Source: Pseudonocardia sp. (GTDB lineage: Bacteria; Actinomycetota; Actinomycetes; Mycobacteriales; Pseudonocardiaceae). From it: 5,495 nt of DNA. Of this stretch, positions 1 through 5,495 are shown piece by piece; the first letter of the stretch is position 1; every line of letters begins with the position of its first letter. A model generated the notes under the pieces. The model ran no database searches and was not told the DNA's origin. It saw only the letters and a program-made list of their open reading frames with translations. The translations under genes and the position numbers were made by a program. The stretch is from positions 1 through 5,495 of the forward strand of contig JAKDLE010000235.1 in NCBI GenBank assembly GCA_030453005.1. The letters are read 5' to 3'.

Positions 1-1
1 C

Positions 2-334
2 GAGCAGGCCGCCGAGACCGCGCGGCGCGAGGCGTCCGAGGCGGGCACCGCGCGGACCCGGGCCGAGGCCGACACCGCGGCCGCGGAGCGCCGCGCGGGT
101 GATGACCGGGCGACGGTCGAGCAGCTGCGCGCCGAGCTCGCCGCGGTCCGGCGCGAGGCCGCCGAGGAGCGCGCCGCGCTGCGCCAGGAGGCCCGCGACC
201 AGCTCGCCGCCGTCCTCACCCAGCTGGGCAACACAACCACCACCCGCCCCGGCAGCGGCGCCGGCGGCAGTGACCCGGCCGGGCAGACCGCCCCCCGCGA
301 CCCGGCGCCGCGGCGCGGCCGGGGTCCCGAATAG
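2..334 (+). CDS. C-terminal part of a coiled-coil protein, possibly KfrA-like (partial at left edge)
   Basis: The reading frame is open from base 2 to a TAG at 332-334 and gives 110 residues; the start lies outside the window. Residues 1 to about 75 are almost entirely Ala, Glu, Arg, Gln and Asp, with regularly spaced Leu/Ala (for example VEQLRAELAAVRREAAEER), which indicates a long alpha-helical coiled coil. A short low-complexity tail follows (Thr run, Gly/Ser, then Pro/Arg-rich). Plasmid KfrA-type proteins have an N-terminal DNA-binding helix-turn-helix followed by a long Ala/Glu/Arg coiled coil of this kind, so that is the best guess, but the diagnostic N-terminus is not visible. Other coiled-coil proteins (SMC-like fragments, partition accessory proteins) are equally possible by composition. 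The remnant at 354-1127 follows 19 bases after the stop on the same strand, so the two probably formed an operon. The coding call is firm; the family is uncertain. Confidence 0.75.
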   Translation, partial: EQAAETARREASEAGTARTRAEADTAAAERRAGDDRATVEQLRAELAAVRREAAEERAALRQEARDQLAAVLTQLGNTTTTRPGSGAGGSDPAGQTAPRDPAPRRGRGPE

Positions 335-353
335 AGGGGGGACTGTCCGGGCT

Positions 354-1127
354 GTGGCGACGACATTGCACATCGTGAACGCCGCCGCGGCGGCACGGGC
401 AGGACGCGACGGGCTACGCGGCGGCCGCGGTGCTGCGCTGGGCGCACCGCCGCGGTGGCGAGGCGCACTGCCTACTGCAGCTGCGCCGCGTCACCCCGCT
501 CACCGTCGACGGCCAGCCAGGTCACCGCCGGCCCGGATGTGCTGGTCGTCGTGGCCAGCGAGCTGCGCGACAACCCCCCCGCGGGCTGGACCTGACCGCC
601 GACGTGCCCGGCTGGACGGGTGCGGTGCTCGACCACGTACCCCGGCTGCTGCCGGTCGAACAGGCGCGGGAGCTGGCCGTGCGGTGGCGGCTGGAGCCGG
701 TCGACGGGCGCGGTCCGCGAGGTGGCCGAGGAGTTGGGCATCGCCCGCACGCCCGGGGCACTGCTGGTCATCGACCACGTGCCCGCGGCTGGACAGCGCA
801 CCGAGGGGGCTGGTCGTGATGTTCGACGGCGGGCAGGTCGACGACCCGGCCGCGCTTGTCCTGGCCCGCGACGAGCTGCGCAGCTACGCGTTCATCGCCG
901 CGGACCGCGGGCTCGGGGAGTACCTGCCGGAGTTGCAGACCCGCCGGGCGCTGGCCGCGCTACGCGCTCGCCGCCAGGGGCGCTGCGGTCTACCTCAAGG
1001 ACGGCCACCCGGCCGGCGAGACGCCTCCGGTATGCCGACGGGCCCGGCGCGGGCGGCTACTTGGTCGTCGCGGCCGGGTCGTCTCGAACAAGGGCCTCGG
1101 TCGAGAGGCTCAGGTGTTCACGTGTGA
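354..1127 (+). pseudogene. Frameshifted remnant of a gene of unknown function (about 240-residue ancestor)
   Basis: No single frame gives a credible protein here, but good coding sequence can be followed by switching frame: frame 3 (354 to about 411, from GTG 354, VATTLHIVNAA), frame 1 (to about 513, AAVLRWAHRRGGEAHCLLQL), frame 2 (to about 592, DVLVVVASELRDNPP), frame 1 (to about 706, LTADVPGWTGAVLDHVPRLL), frame 2 (to about 806, VREVAEELGIARTPGALLVI), frame 3 (to about 959, RDELRSYAFIAADRGLGEYL), frame 1 (to about 1027, AARGAAVYLKDGHPAGE), and frame 2 afterwards (YADGPGAGGYLVVAAG). The end is placed at the first plausible stop (TGA 1125-1127, frame 3) and is uncertain. Six of the seven changes fit one extra base, several in short G or C runs (411-413, 511-514, near 706, 805-809). 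A GAGGGGGG at 334-341 could be its ribosome binding site. I do not recognise the family. Sequencing or assembly error is a real alternative to decay, because the flanking genes are intact. Confidence 0.6.
1092..1111 (-). terminator. Possible hairpin terminator of the nuclease-like gene
   Basis: Bases 1094-1098 (GCCTC) pair with 1105-1109 (GAGGC). A G-T wobble (1093/1110) and a G-C pair (1092/1111) extend the stem to seven pairs around a six-base loop. On the minus strand the hairpin begins seven bases after the TGA at 1118-1120 and is followed by only a weak T-containing stretch. Hairpins lacking a strong U tract are common behind high-GC actinobacterial genes, but in such GC-rich DNA a stem of this size can occur by chance, and it also lies in the tail of the convergent gene remnant. 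Confidence 0.3.
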
Positions 1128-2317
1128 TCCCACGGGACCTCGTTGTCCTGCTCGCTGGTCCGGCGACTGCCGTAGTCGATCACGGAGGCGGCATCGAGCA
1201 GCTGCTGACGGAGGTCCGTCCGTTCGCAACGTTCGAGGTCATCGCGGCGCAGGAGTTCGTAGAGGGGCAGGAAGGTCGAGCCGAAAGTTCGCCACTGGGT
1301 GGCGAGCTCGGCGGCGGCGGCGGGGATGAGGGTGGTGAAGTGGTTGATCAGGGCGGGCGCGGGGTCGTCGCTGCTGTCGATGCGGTAGCCGAGTTCGTCG
1401 GTGACTTCGGCGAGCTTGGTCTGGTCGATGTTCGCGGGGGCGAGCTGGCGCACGGTGCGCACGACGTAGGCGCCGAGGGTCTTGGTCAGGGTGACGGTGA
1501 CGTGGGCGGCCTGGCGGCACACCAGGACCGGAAGGATCGCGGTGTCGGGCAGGGCCTGCTGCAGGGCCGCGGCCTTCCAGAGCAGCTGGTGGAGCTCGTC
1601 GTCACCGGGGTAGATCCAGGGGCGGGTGTTCTTGACCTCGACGACGACGTCGTAGGTGGCCGTTGGGGTGTTGGTGGAAGCGTCGATGACGGTGAGGATG
1701 GCGGCGTTGTCGAGCGGACCACCCGGGACGGTGGCGCCGCGGAGCACGGTGGTCTGCCCGGTGTTCGGGTTGAGCAGCAGGTAGCCGTTGGCTGCGGTGA
1801 GGGCGCGGTGCACGACGGATTCGGCGGCCGCGCCGAGGATGCCAGGGTGGTTCGGGGTTCCGCTGGCCCAGCCGAGGTAGCGGGCGTGCAGGGCGGCTTT
1901 GCGCTGCACGGCGTCGTGGATGGCGCGGGTGCGGAGCCGCTGGTTGACGGGCACGATCAACCGGACGGTGCGGGCGCCCTTGGTGTTGTGGAACAGCTGC
2001 CGGACCTGCCCGGTGCGGACCAGCTCGTTGATGGCCCAACCAAGGTGATGCTGGTCGATGCGGGTGGCCCGACCGGGGAGCGGAAGCCGGGGGTCGTCGC
2101 CGAGCTTGGCCACGACCTCGGCTGGCACGACGAGAGCGAGTTCCTGCTCAAGCAGTGCGAGAACGAGGTTGAGCGCGAGATCGCGGTAGTACTGGACGTC
2201 AGCCACGTCGTCCCCGTTTTGCGTTTTCGCGTCGCCGAGGCCCCATAGATAGAAGTGGTTCGGGTCGTCTGATCGCGAGCTGGCCGCCGTGTCGGGCCTG
2301 CTGCAGCTCGGATGCAC
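1118..2317 (-). CDS. Winged-helix plus PD-(D/E)xK nuclease-like protein
   Basis: The 399-residue product has the signature of a PD-(D/E)xK nuclease fold: GAAAES in a helix (E166), then PLDNAAIL (D203) at the start of one strand, then YDVVVEVKN (E227 and K229, the E-x-K pair) at the next strand, followed by a helix (QLLWKAAALQQ) and another hydrophobic strand (TAILPVLVC). This order matches restriction-endonuclease-like cores, where those acidic residues and the Lys bind metal and cleave DNA. Residues 43-125 look like a winged-helix DNA-binding domain: helices around 43-73 and 87-103 (HHLGWAINELVRTGQV), then a beta wing ending RTVRLIVPV. The C-terminal 100 residues are helical and unassigned. 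There is no signal peptide or membrane segment, so a cytoplasmic role is expected. The start is GTG 2317, without a clear ribosome binding site; GTG 2206 (VADVQYYRDL), preceded by GGGGA, is a credible shorter start. The gene lies downstream of the XRE-ImmA gene on the same strand but 389 bases away. It could instead be a non-catalytic sensor with the same fold. Coding is firm; the fold is likely; the role is inferred. Confidence 0.75.
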   Translation of the reverse strand: MHPSCSRPDTAASSRSDDPNHFYLWGLGDAKTQNGDDVADVQYYRDLALNLVLALLEQELALVVPAEVVAKLGDDPRLPLPGRATRIDQHHLGWAINELVRTGQVRQLFHNTKGARTVRLIVPVNQRLRTRAIHDAVQRKAALHARYLGWASGTPNHPGILGAAAESVVHRALTAANGYLLLNPNTGQTTVLRGATVPGGPLDNAAILTVIDASTNTPTATYDVVVEVKNTRPWIYPGDDELHQLLWKAAALQQALPDTAILPVLVCRQAAHVTVTLTKTLGAYVVRTVRQLAPANIDQTKLAEVTDELGYRIDSSDDPAPALINHFTTLIPAAAAELATQWRTFGSTFLPLYELLRRDDLERCERTDLRQQLLDAASVIDYGSRRTSEQDNEVPWDHT

Positions 2318-2341
2318 GACGAGGCCGGGGCATGACGAGGA

Positions 2342-2347
2342 ACTGTA
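2342..2347 (-). promoter_or_regulatory. Possible -10 box for the nuclease-like gene
   Basis: The minus strand reads TACAGT, which fits the TAnnnT pattern of actinobacterial housekeeping -10 elements. It lies 24 bases upstream of GTG 2317 and 8 bases upstream of ATG 2333. No good -35 hexamer stands at the right spacing; the shared block at 2361-2390 covers the place where one would be, which would suit a regulated promoter. This is a match to a short pattern only. Confidence 0.3.
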
Positions 2348-2360
2348 GGTATCTGAGAAG

Positions 2361-2390
2361 GCGGAGGGTGGGAAGCACGCGCTGATCGTG
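2361..2390 (-). repeat. Shared upstream block, copy 1 (candidate operator of the nuclease-like gene)
   Basis: The minus strand begins CACGATCAGCGCGT and ends CCTCCGC. The copy at 4653-4680 begins CACGATTAGCGCGT (13 of 14 identical) and also ends CCTCCGC, with a shorter and partly matching middle. Both copies have the same orientation, and each lies a few tens of bases upstream of a minus-strand gene. The ACG...CGT ends form a weak dyad. Similarity does not continue upstream of CACGAT. A common regulator binding site is the natural reading; the XRE-ImmA protein encoded between the copies is the obvious candidate to bind it. Confidence 0.45.
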
Positions 2391-2670
2391 ACGGTCTACT
2401 GCGTGCGGTGGTGGGCAGTCGCGTGTCAAGGACTTGTGGCCGCGAGCGGCAGCGGGTTGGCGGTGCCGGTGCCCCCGGTGCGGTGCCGTGCTCTGTGAGA
2501 CGGCGTCCGTCTGACACCTCCGGCCTCCGCGGGCGGGTGCAAACCGGCTGTCCGGCCGCCACCCATCGCTCGTCCCGGGTTGGTCGTGGCGAGCAAGCGT
2601 TCCGCAACGATGCTGCCCGCCATCGTGGCGCCCGGTCGACCATCGTCTCGGCCGACCAGCGCTGCCCTTA

Positions 2671-2704
2671 CCCCGGTAGCGCCTCGTCGAGCGCCATTCG
2701 GGGG
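2671..2704 (-). terminator. Imperfect hairpin directly after the XRE-ImmA gene
   Basis: Starting two bases after the TAA at 2707-2709, the minus strand can fold with an outer CCCC/GGGG stem, a small internal loop, and an inner stem of GCGC/GCGC plus a G-U and a U-A pair around the loop TCGACGAG. There is no U tract behind it. It is well placed to end the two-gene transcript and would separate it from the nuclease-like gene. The call rests on position and pairing only. Confidence 0.35.
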
Positions 2705-2706
2705 CC

Positions 2707-3876
2707 TTAGACTCGATGCGACCATGATCGAGGTGCGCTCGTGGGTGCTGCGGCACGAACGGTCGGGCGGGTGTCGGAGCTGGCGGCGATGACTGCTCGT
2801 AGCTGTTCGACCGGCAGATTGTTGTCCTGGGCGATGGTGTTGAGGCGGATGCCGCTGCGCTCTAGGAGGTCGGTGGCGGCGCCGAGCACGCTGGGCGCCT
2901 CGGGCGGGCCGAGCGAGGCGATCTCGGGGTTTCCGCGTTGGGCTAGGTCCTGGTTGGCACGCCGGTAGACCATCGGGGACATGATCCCGAGGGCGTGGGC
3001 TCGATATACCAGAGCGCGCACACTGGTGCCCCACTTGCGCTTGGCCATGATGAGGCGCTCGAGGTCGTAGCGCGAGGGCAGATCGGGCGCGATCTGCTCG
3101 GCCGGCATCAGGAACTCCGCGGCGAACCCCTGGGCCTGACCCTCGACGATCTTCGAACCGGGCTCGACGTCGTGGTGCATGACCAGGTGCCCGAGTTCAT
3201 GGCTGGCGTCGAAGCGGCTGCGGACGAGGTCGTTCTTCAACGGCGACAACAGCACCAGCGGCCGGTGACCGGCCTGGGTGGAAAAGGCGTCGACGCGGGG
3301 GTCGACGTAGTCCTCGGGTAGCCGCAGCACCAGCACCCCGCAGGCTTCGAGCAGCCGGGCGACGTGCGCGACCGGGCCCGGCGGCACGCCCAGTTTCTCG
3401 CGGGTGTGCCGCGCGGCCGCGGCCACGTCGTGGGGGTCGGGGTCGGCGGGCAGCGCCACCCAGGGCAGGTCGACCGCCGGGAGGTCGACGTAGGTCTCGA
3501 TGACCTCAGCGACCCCGAGCGCGAGCTCGCCGAAGGCGAGGGCCTGGTCCCGCGAGAGCGCCGGAGTCGAGCGTAGCGATCGGAAGTGTGCGGCGTGCCC
3601 TGGCAGCGTCGGCACGGGGTGGTTGCGGCGGAAGAACTCGCCTGACACCCCGAGGGCCAGCCCGAGCTCGGCGGCCACGGGTGCGGTGGGGCGGGATTGG
3701 CCACGCTCGAACTGGGAGATGGCCGCGGGGCTGAGCTCGAGACGCCGCGCCAGCTCGGCCCGAGTGGTCCTGGCCAGACGCCGGGCGAGGCTGAGCCGGT
3801 CGCCGTCGAAGTCGGCGACAACGCCGGCGGACCGCCGTCGCCGCGCGGCCCGCCGGGCGTCGCTCTCGAGGCCCAT
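2707..3876 (-). CDS. XRE-family HTH and ImmA/IrrE-type zinc metallopeptidase
   Basis: The 389-residue product starts at ATG 3876, whose A is the last base of the upstream TGA (TGATG), so its translation is probably coupled to the 246-residue gene. Residues 27-80 form an XRE helix-turn-helix (LARRLARTTRAELARRLELS, then PAAISQFERGQSRP). Residues 205-260 carry the ImmA/IrrE protease core: RFDASHELGHLVMHH with the zinc motif HELGH at 226-230, and EGQAQGFAAEFLMP, where E254 is the expected third ligand. ImmA-type proteins cleave or inactivate a partner repressor: Bacillus ImmA cuts the ICEBs1 repressor ImmR, and Deinococcus IrrE/PprI cuts DdrO. Here DNA binding and protease are in one chain, an arrangement long noted as a widespread toxin-antitoxin-like or stress-switch family. 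About 90 residues after the core (300-389) have no assigned domain. The frame stays open upstream to 4587, but that part is a shadow of the neighbouring gene. The domain calls are firm; the target is unknown. Confidence 0.9.
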   Translation of the reverse strand: MGLESDARRAARRRRSAGVVADFDGDRLSLARRLARTTRAELARRLELSPAAISQFERGQSRPTAPVAAELGLALGVSGEFFRRNHPVPTLPGHAAHFRSLRSTPALSRDQALAFGELALGVAEVIETYVDLPAVDLPWVALPADPDPHDVAAAARHTREKLGVPPGPVAHVARLLEACGVLVLRLPEDYVDPRVDAFSTQAGHRPLVLLSPLKNDLVRSRFDASHELGHLVMHHDVEPGSKIVEGQAQGFAAEFLMPAEQIAPDLPSRYDLERLIMAKRKWGTSVRALVYRAHALGIMSPMVYRRANQDLAQRGNPEIASLGPPEAPSVLGAATDLLERSGIRLNTIAQDNNLPVEQLRAVIAASSDTRPTVRAAAPTSAPRSWSHRV

Positions 3877-4616
3877 CAGCTCGCCGACGGCCGCCGCGCC
3901 GGCTTCAGCGTCACCGGCGCCTCGGGGGCTGGACGGGTGTCGAACCGCGTCAGCGAAGCCGGGTCGCCACCCTCGGGTCGGGCTGCCCGCCCGGCGTCGC
4001 CCTCGTCGCGCCACAGCGCGGTGACCGCCATCCACGGGTGGTTGCTCTCCTGCCCGGCCTCGTCGGCGCTGGGGACCGCGAACCAGCCCGCGGTCCGCCC
4101 GGTCGCGAGGTCCCCGCGGTAGACGACCATGGTGTGACCGAGCACGTCGGGGTTCTGCCCCATCGTCTCCATCCCCGGGAAGGGCGTGGCGAACGCGGGC
4201 ACGTAGCCGGCCCGGTTCTCGCGGGCGGCGGTGCGGCGCACGAGGCTGCGCTCCGACCAGCGCATCGCGTCCCACTGCGGATCCTGTTCGGTGTTGGTGC
4301 GCGCCTTCATCGGGTGCAGCGCCAGCCCGGCCGCGTTCACCAGCAGCGACTGCTCCGGGGCCGACACCGTGACCCCGCGTGTCCTCCACAGCTCCTGGTG
4401 ATCGTGGTACTCGCGCAGCATCAGCTCTCGCAGGTTCTCCGACTGCGTCACCCCGAGCGACCTCGCGGTGTCCCCGGCGTTCGGGTCGTAGCCGTCGGCA
4501 TTGCGTCGCCACGTCCGGCCGACCGTCTGCCGAAGGAGCTGCGCCACCCCCAGCACACGAAGCTCCACCACCTTGGCCTCGGCCCACTCCGCCACCTGCG
4601 CGTCATACTCGGTCAC
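3876..4616 (-). CDS. Conserved-looking protein of unknown function, coupled to XRE-ImmA
   Basis: The 246-residue product starts at GTG 4616, the only start available because an in-frame TAA lies four codons upstream (4626-4628). No ribosome binding site precedes it. The N-terminal 75 residues are helical and charged (QVAEWAEAKVVELRVLGVAQ); the middle (90-205) has the mixed character of a folded domain, with LALHPMKARTNTEQDPQWDA, the region around GMETMGQNPDVLGHTMVVYR, and TGRTAGWFAVPS; after about residue 206 it is Pro/Ala/Arg-rich and probably disordered. I see no signal peptide, membrane helix or catalytic motif, and I do not recognise the family. The one-base stop/start overlap with the XRE-ImmA gene implies co-translation and a joint job: substrate, repressor partner or effector of the protease are all open. 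Codon use is as GC-rich as in its neighbour, so the gene looks real and intact. Confidence 0.85.
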   Translation of the reverse strand: MTEYDAQVAEWAEAKVVELRVLGVAQLLRQTVGRTWRRNADGYDPNAGDTARSLGVTQSENLRELMLREYHDHQELWRTRGVTVSAPEQSLLVNAAGLALHPMKARTNTEQDPQWDAMRWSERSLVRRTAARENRAGYVPAFATPFPGMETMGQNPDVLGHTMVVYRGDLATGRTAGWFAVPSADEAGQESNHPWMAVTALWRDEGDAGRAARPEGGDPASLTRFDTRPAPEAPVTLKPARRPSAS

Positions 4617-4622
4617 GTTCAG

Positions 4623-4628
4623 AAGTTA
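4623..4628 (-). promoter_or_regulatory. Possible -10 box giving a leaderless transcript
   Basis: The minus strand reads TAACTT, fitting TAnnnT, six bases before GTG 4616. Transcription would then begin at or next to the start codon, giving a leaderless mRNA, which is common in actinobacteria and would explain the absence of a ribosome binding site. A weak GATGTT stands 18 bases further upstream where a -35 could be. This is inferred from a short pattern. Confidence 0.35.
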
Positions 4629-4652
4629 AGCAGATAGCCGTCTGGGAACATC

Positions 4653-4680
4653 GCGGAGGTAGCAGAACGCGCTAATCGTG
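4653..4680 (-). repeat. Shared upstream block, copy 2 (candidate operator of the two-gene operon)
   Basis: The minus strand begins CACGATTAGCGCGT and ends CCTCCGC, matching the block at 2361-2390. It ends 24 bases before the possible -10 box, against 13 bases at the other copy; the difference of 11 is close to one helical turn, although this may be coincidence. Its 5' end is 64 bases from GTG 4616; the other copy is 57 bases from ATG 2333 and 73 from GTG 2317. It could mediate autoregulation of the operon by its own HTH protein. Confidence 0.45.
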
Positions 4681-5001
4681 TGGATGGAGGTCCTTGTGGA
4701 GCTTGGGTGGCCGGGCGAACATCACGGCGACCTGCGGGCGGGCTGATACCTCACAATCCGCTCGCAACGAAGCGGGCGGGGAGCGTCTCAACCGGGCCGT
4801 ACCCCAGTCGTGTCGACGGGCTCGCCGATCAGGAGAAGCACCGGAGGGGCGGCTCCAGCGGGGGCGATCCGCTCGGTCCGCCACCGGCAGTCGGGTGACA
4901 GTAAGGATCGTGTCACCAGCCGCAAACGCGCGAACGTCGTCTGCATCCTGACAGGTCGGATCTTCGTCCGGCTGCTGCGTTTCCATAGCAAGCAGCGACA
5001 C
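4672..5001 (-). CDS. Doubtful 109-residue open frame between recombinase and operon
   Basis: A GTG-started frame begins nine bases after the recombinase stop and ends at a TAG (4672-4674) that lies inside the shared block upstream of the next gene. The first 40 residues are plausibly protein-like ([18 protein letters not shown], then [15 protein letters not shown]), but the rest is Arg/Pro/His-rich and the third codon positions are clearly less G/C-biased than in the neighbours. Another frame, 4788-4991, contains [15 protein letters not shown], so a frameshifted remnant is possible. No ribosome binding site and no recognisable domain are visible. The stretch may simply be non-coding DNA behind the recombinase. 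Confidence 0.2.
   Translation of the reverse strand: MSLLAMETQQPDEDPTCQDADDVRAFAAGDTILTVTRLPVADRADRPRWSRPSGASPDRRARRHDWGTARLRRSPPASLRADCEVSARPQVAVMFARPPKLHKDLHPHD
4758..4775. repeat. Small inverted repeat in the recombinase-operon gap
   Basis: CCGCT at 4758-4762 is the reverse complement of AGCGG at 4771-4775, with eight bases between. It sits in a somewhat less GC-rich stretch. It could be part of a recombination or binding site, but five-base arms are weak in this base composition. Confidence 0.2.
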
Positions 5002-5010
5002 GCTGGGGGG

Positions 5011-5495
5011 TCAGGGCGTCCGCTTCTGAGCTTCCAGCTCGTCGAGTCGGTCGAGGTGGCGGTAGATGGTGGGGCGGGTGACGCCGAACTCGGCGGCGAT
5101 CTGGGCGACGGTGAGCTCGCCGGCTTCGTACATGTCCCGGGCGAGCCGGGCCTGGCGGGGTCCGAGCTTGGGCTTCTGCCCGCCGGTCCGTCCGCGGGCG
5201 CGGGCGGCGGCGAGACCGTCCATGGTTCGTTCGGACATCAGCGCGTGCTCGAACTCGGCGATCGAACCGAGGATCTGGAAGAACATCCGGCCGACCGCGG
5301 TGGAGGTGTCGATGCCCTGGTCGAGCACCACCAGGTCGACGCCGCGGGCTTGGAGCTGGTTGGACAGCTCGATGAGGTGTTCGAGGGACCGGCCGAGCCT
5401 GTCGAGCTTGGTCACGACGAGCTGGTCGCCGGCGCGCAGTCCGCGCAGGGCCTCGTCGAGCTCGGGCCGGCGGGCGAGCTTGCCGGAGGCCTTGT
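5011..5495 (-). CDS. Serine recombinase of the resolvase/invertase family (N-terminus beyond right edge)
   Basis: The frame is open from the right edge (first whole codon at 5493) to TGA at 5011-5013 and shows 160 residues; about 40 N-terminal residues, including the catalytic Ser, lie outside the window. The visible part begins [16 protein letters not shown] and contains [12 protein letters not shown], whose Asp and two Arg correspond to the active-site D67, R68 and R71 of gamma-delta resolvase, then [15 protein letters not shown] and [16 protein letters not shown], the long E helix and its linker. The end carries an HTH_7 domain ([20 protein letters not shown]). The total near 200 residues is normal for small resolvases and invertases, which cut and rejoin DNA through a Ser-DNA link to resolve plasmid or transposon cointegrates or to invert segments. 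GTG 5415 lies inside the catalytic domain and is not the start. No flanking res site is obvious. The gene marks this as mobile or plasmid DNA. Confidence 0.95.
   Translation of the reverse strand, partial: KASGKLARRPELDEALRGLRAGDQLVVTKLDRLGRSLEHLIELSNQLQARGVDLVVLDQGIDTSTAVGRMFFQILGSIAEFEHALMSERTMDGLAAARARGRTGGQKPKLGPRQARLARDMYEAGELTVAQIAAEFGVTRPTIYRHLDRLDELEAQKRTP

Larger units (their letters stand above)
2318..2706 (-). other. 389-base intergenic region upstream of the nuclease-like gene
   Basis: I see no convincing gene here. All frames show Arg/Pro/His-rich translations typical of non-coding frames in high-GC DNA, and none shows a recognisable domain. The right end holds a hairpin just after the XRE-ImmA stop (2671-2704). 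The left end holds a block shared with the upstream region of the 246-residue gene (2361-2390) and a possible -10 box (2342-2347). The middle, about 2400-2670, shows local GGTGC-type repetition near 2461-2490 but nothing I can name. A short open frame from ATG 2333 to 2199 crosses into the nuclease-like gene and is discussed as a finding. Confidence 0.5.

Noticed and set aside
99..1127. A 342-codon open frame on the plus strand
   Set aside because: It runs out of frame through the coiled-coil gene and yields Arg/Pro/Ala-rich sequence; only two sections (354-411 and about 807-959) match the remnant's coding signal.
620..2248. A 542-codon open frame on the plus strand
   Set aside because: Only its short section near 707-806 reads as part of the gene remnant; from about 1130 on it is the complement of the nuclease-like gene and has the Gly/Val/Asp-rich composition typical of an antisense shadow.
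2318..2706. tRNA, small RNA or CRISPR array in the intergenic gap
   Set aside because: No cloverleaf-like pairing or regularly spaced direct repeats could be found; the GGTGC repetition near 2461-2490 is too short and irregular.
2426..3034. Minus-strand 202-codon frame and similar ones across 1957-2756
   Set aside because: They overlap the XRE-ImmA or nuclease-like genes out of frame, and their translations are Arg/Pro/Ser-rich without any recognisable motif.
3877..4587. N-terminal extension of the XRE-ImmA frame to a 626-residue protein
   Set aside because: The extension overlaps the 246-residue gene in another frame and is Arg/Gly-rich with no domain; ATG 3876 with the TGATG overlap is a much better start.
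4038..4637. Plus-strand 199-codon frame
   Set aside because: It is the complement of the 246-residue gene and shows the His/Val/Arg/Gly pattern of an antisense frame.

Overview
The window is very GC-rich DNA (roughly 70% by eye) with strong G/C preference at third codon positions and frequent GTG starts. This fits a high-GC actinobacterium, and the protein style would suit a Pseudonocardiaceae-like host, although no marker gene fixes the taxon. A coiled-coil protein that resembles plasmid KfrA-type proteins on the left and a serine recombinase on the right suggest an accessory region (plasmid or integrated element) rather than core chromosome.

Layout. Bases 2-334 (+) hold the C-terminal end of an Ala/Glu/Arg-rich coiled-coil protein. 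It is followed 19 bases later by a gene remnant, about 354-1127 (+), whose protein sequence can only be followed by changing reading frame seven times. Everything else is on the minus strand. Reading in the direction of transcription from the right edge: a serine recombinase (5011 to beyond 5495); a weakly coding stretch (4617-5010); a 246-residue protein of unknown function (3876-4616); an XRE helix-turn-helix plus ImmA/IrrE metallopeptidase protein (2707-3876) whose ATG overlaps the previous stop by one base; a hairpin and a 389-base gap; and a 399-residue protein (1118-2317) that combines a probable winged helix with a PD-(D/E)xK nuclease-like core.

How they may work together. The 246-residue protein and the XRE-ImmA protein form a translationally coupled pair. 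The nuclease-like gene is separate, yet its upstream region carries a block (CACGAT(T/C)AGCGCGT, then a gapped middle, then CCTCCGC) that is also found upstream of the 246-residue gene, in the same orientation and at a similar distance from the start. This suggests that the XRE-ImmA protein, or another common regulator, controls both units. I therefore propose 1118-4680 as a candidate three-gene module (unknown partner, HTH-protease switch, nuclease-like effector) of the kind carried on mobile DNA for defence or stress response. The domain calls rest on visible motifs; the joint function is inference.
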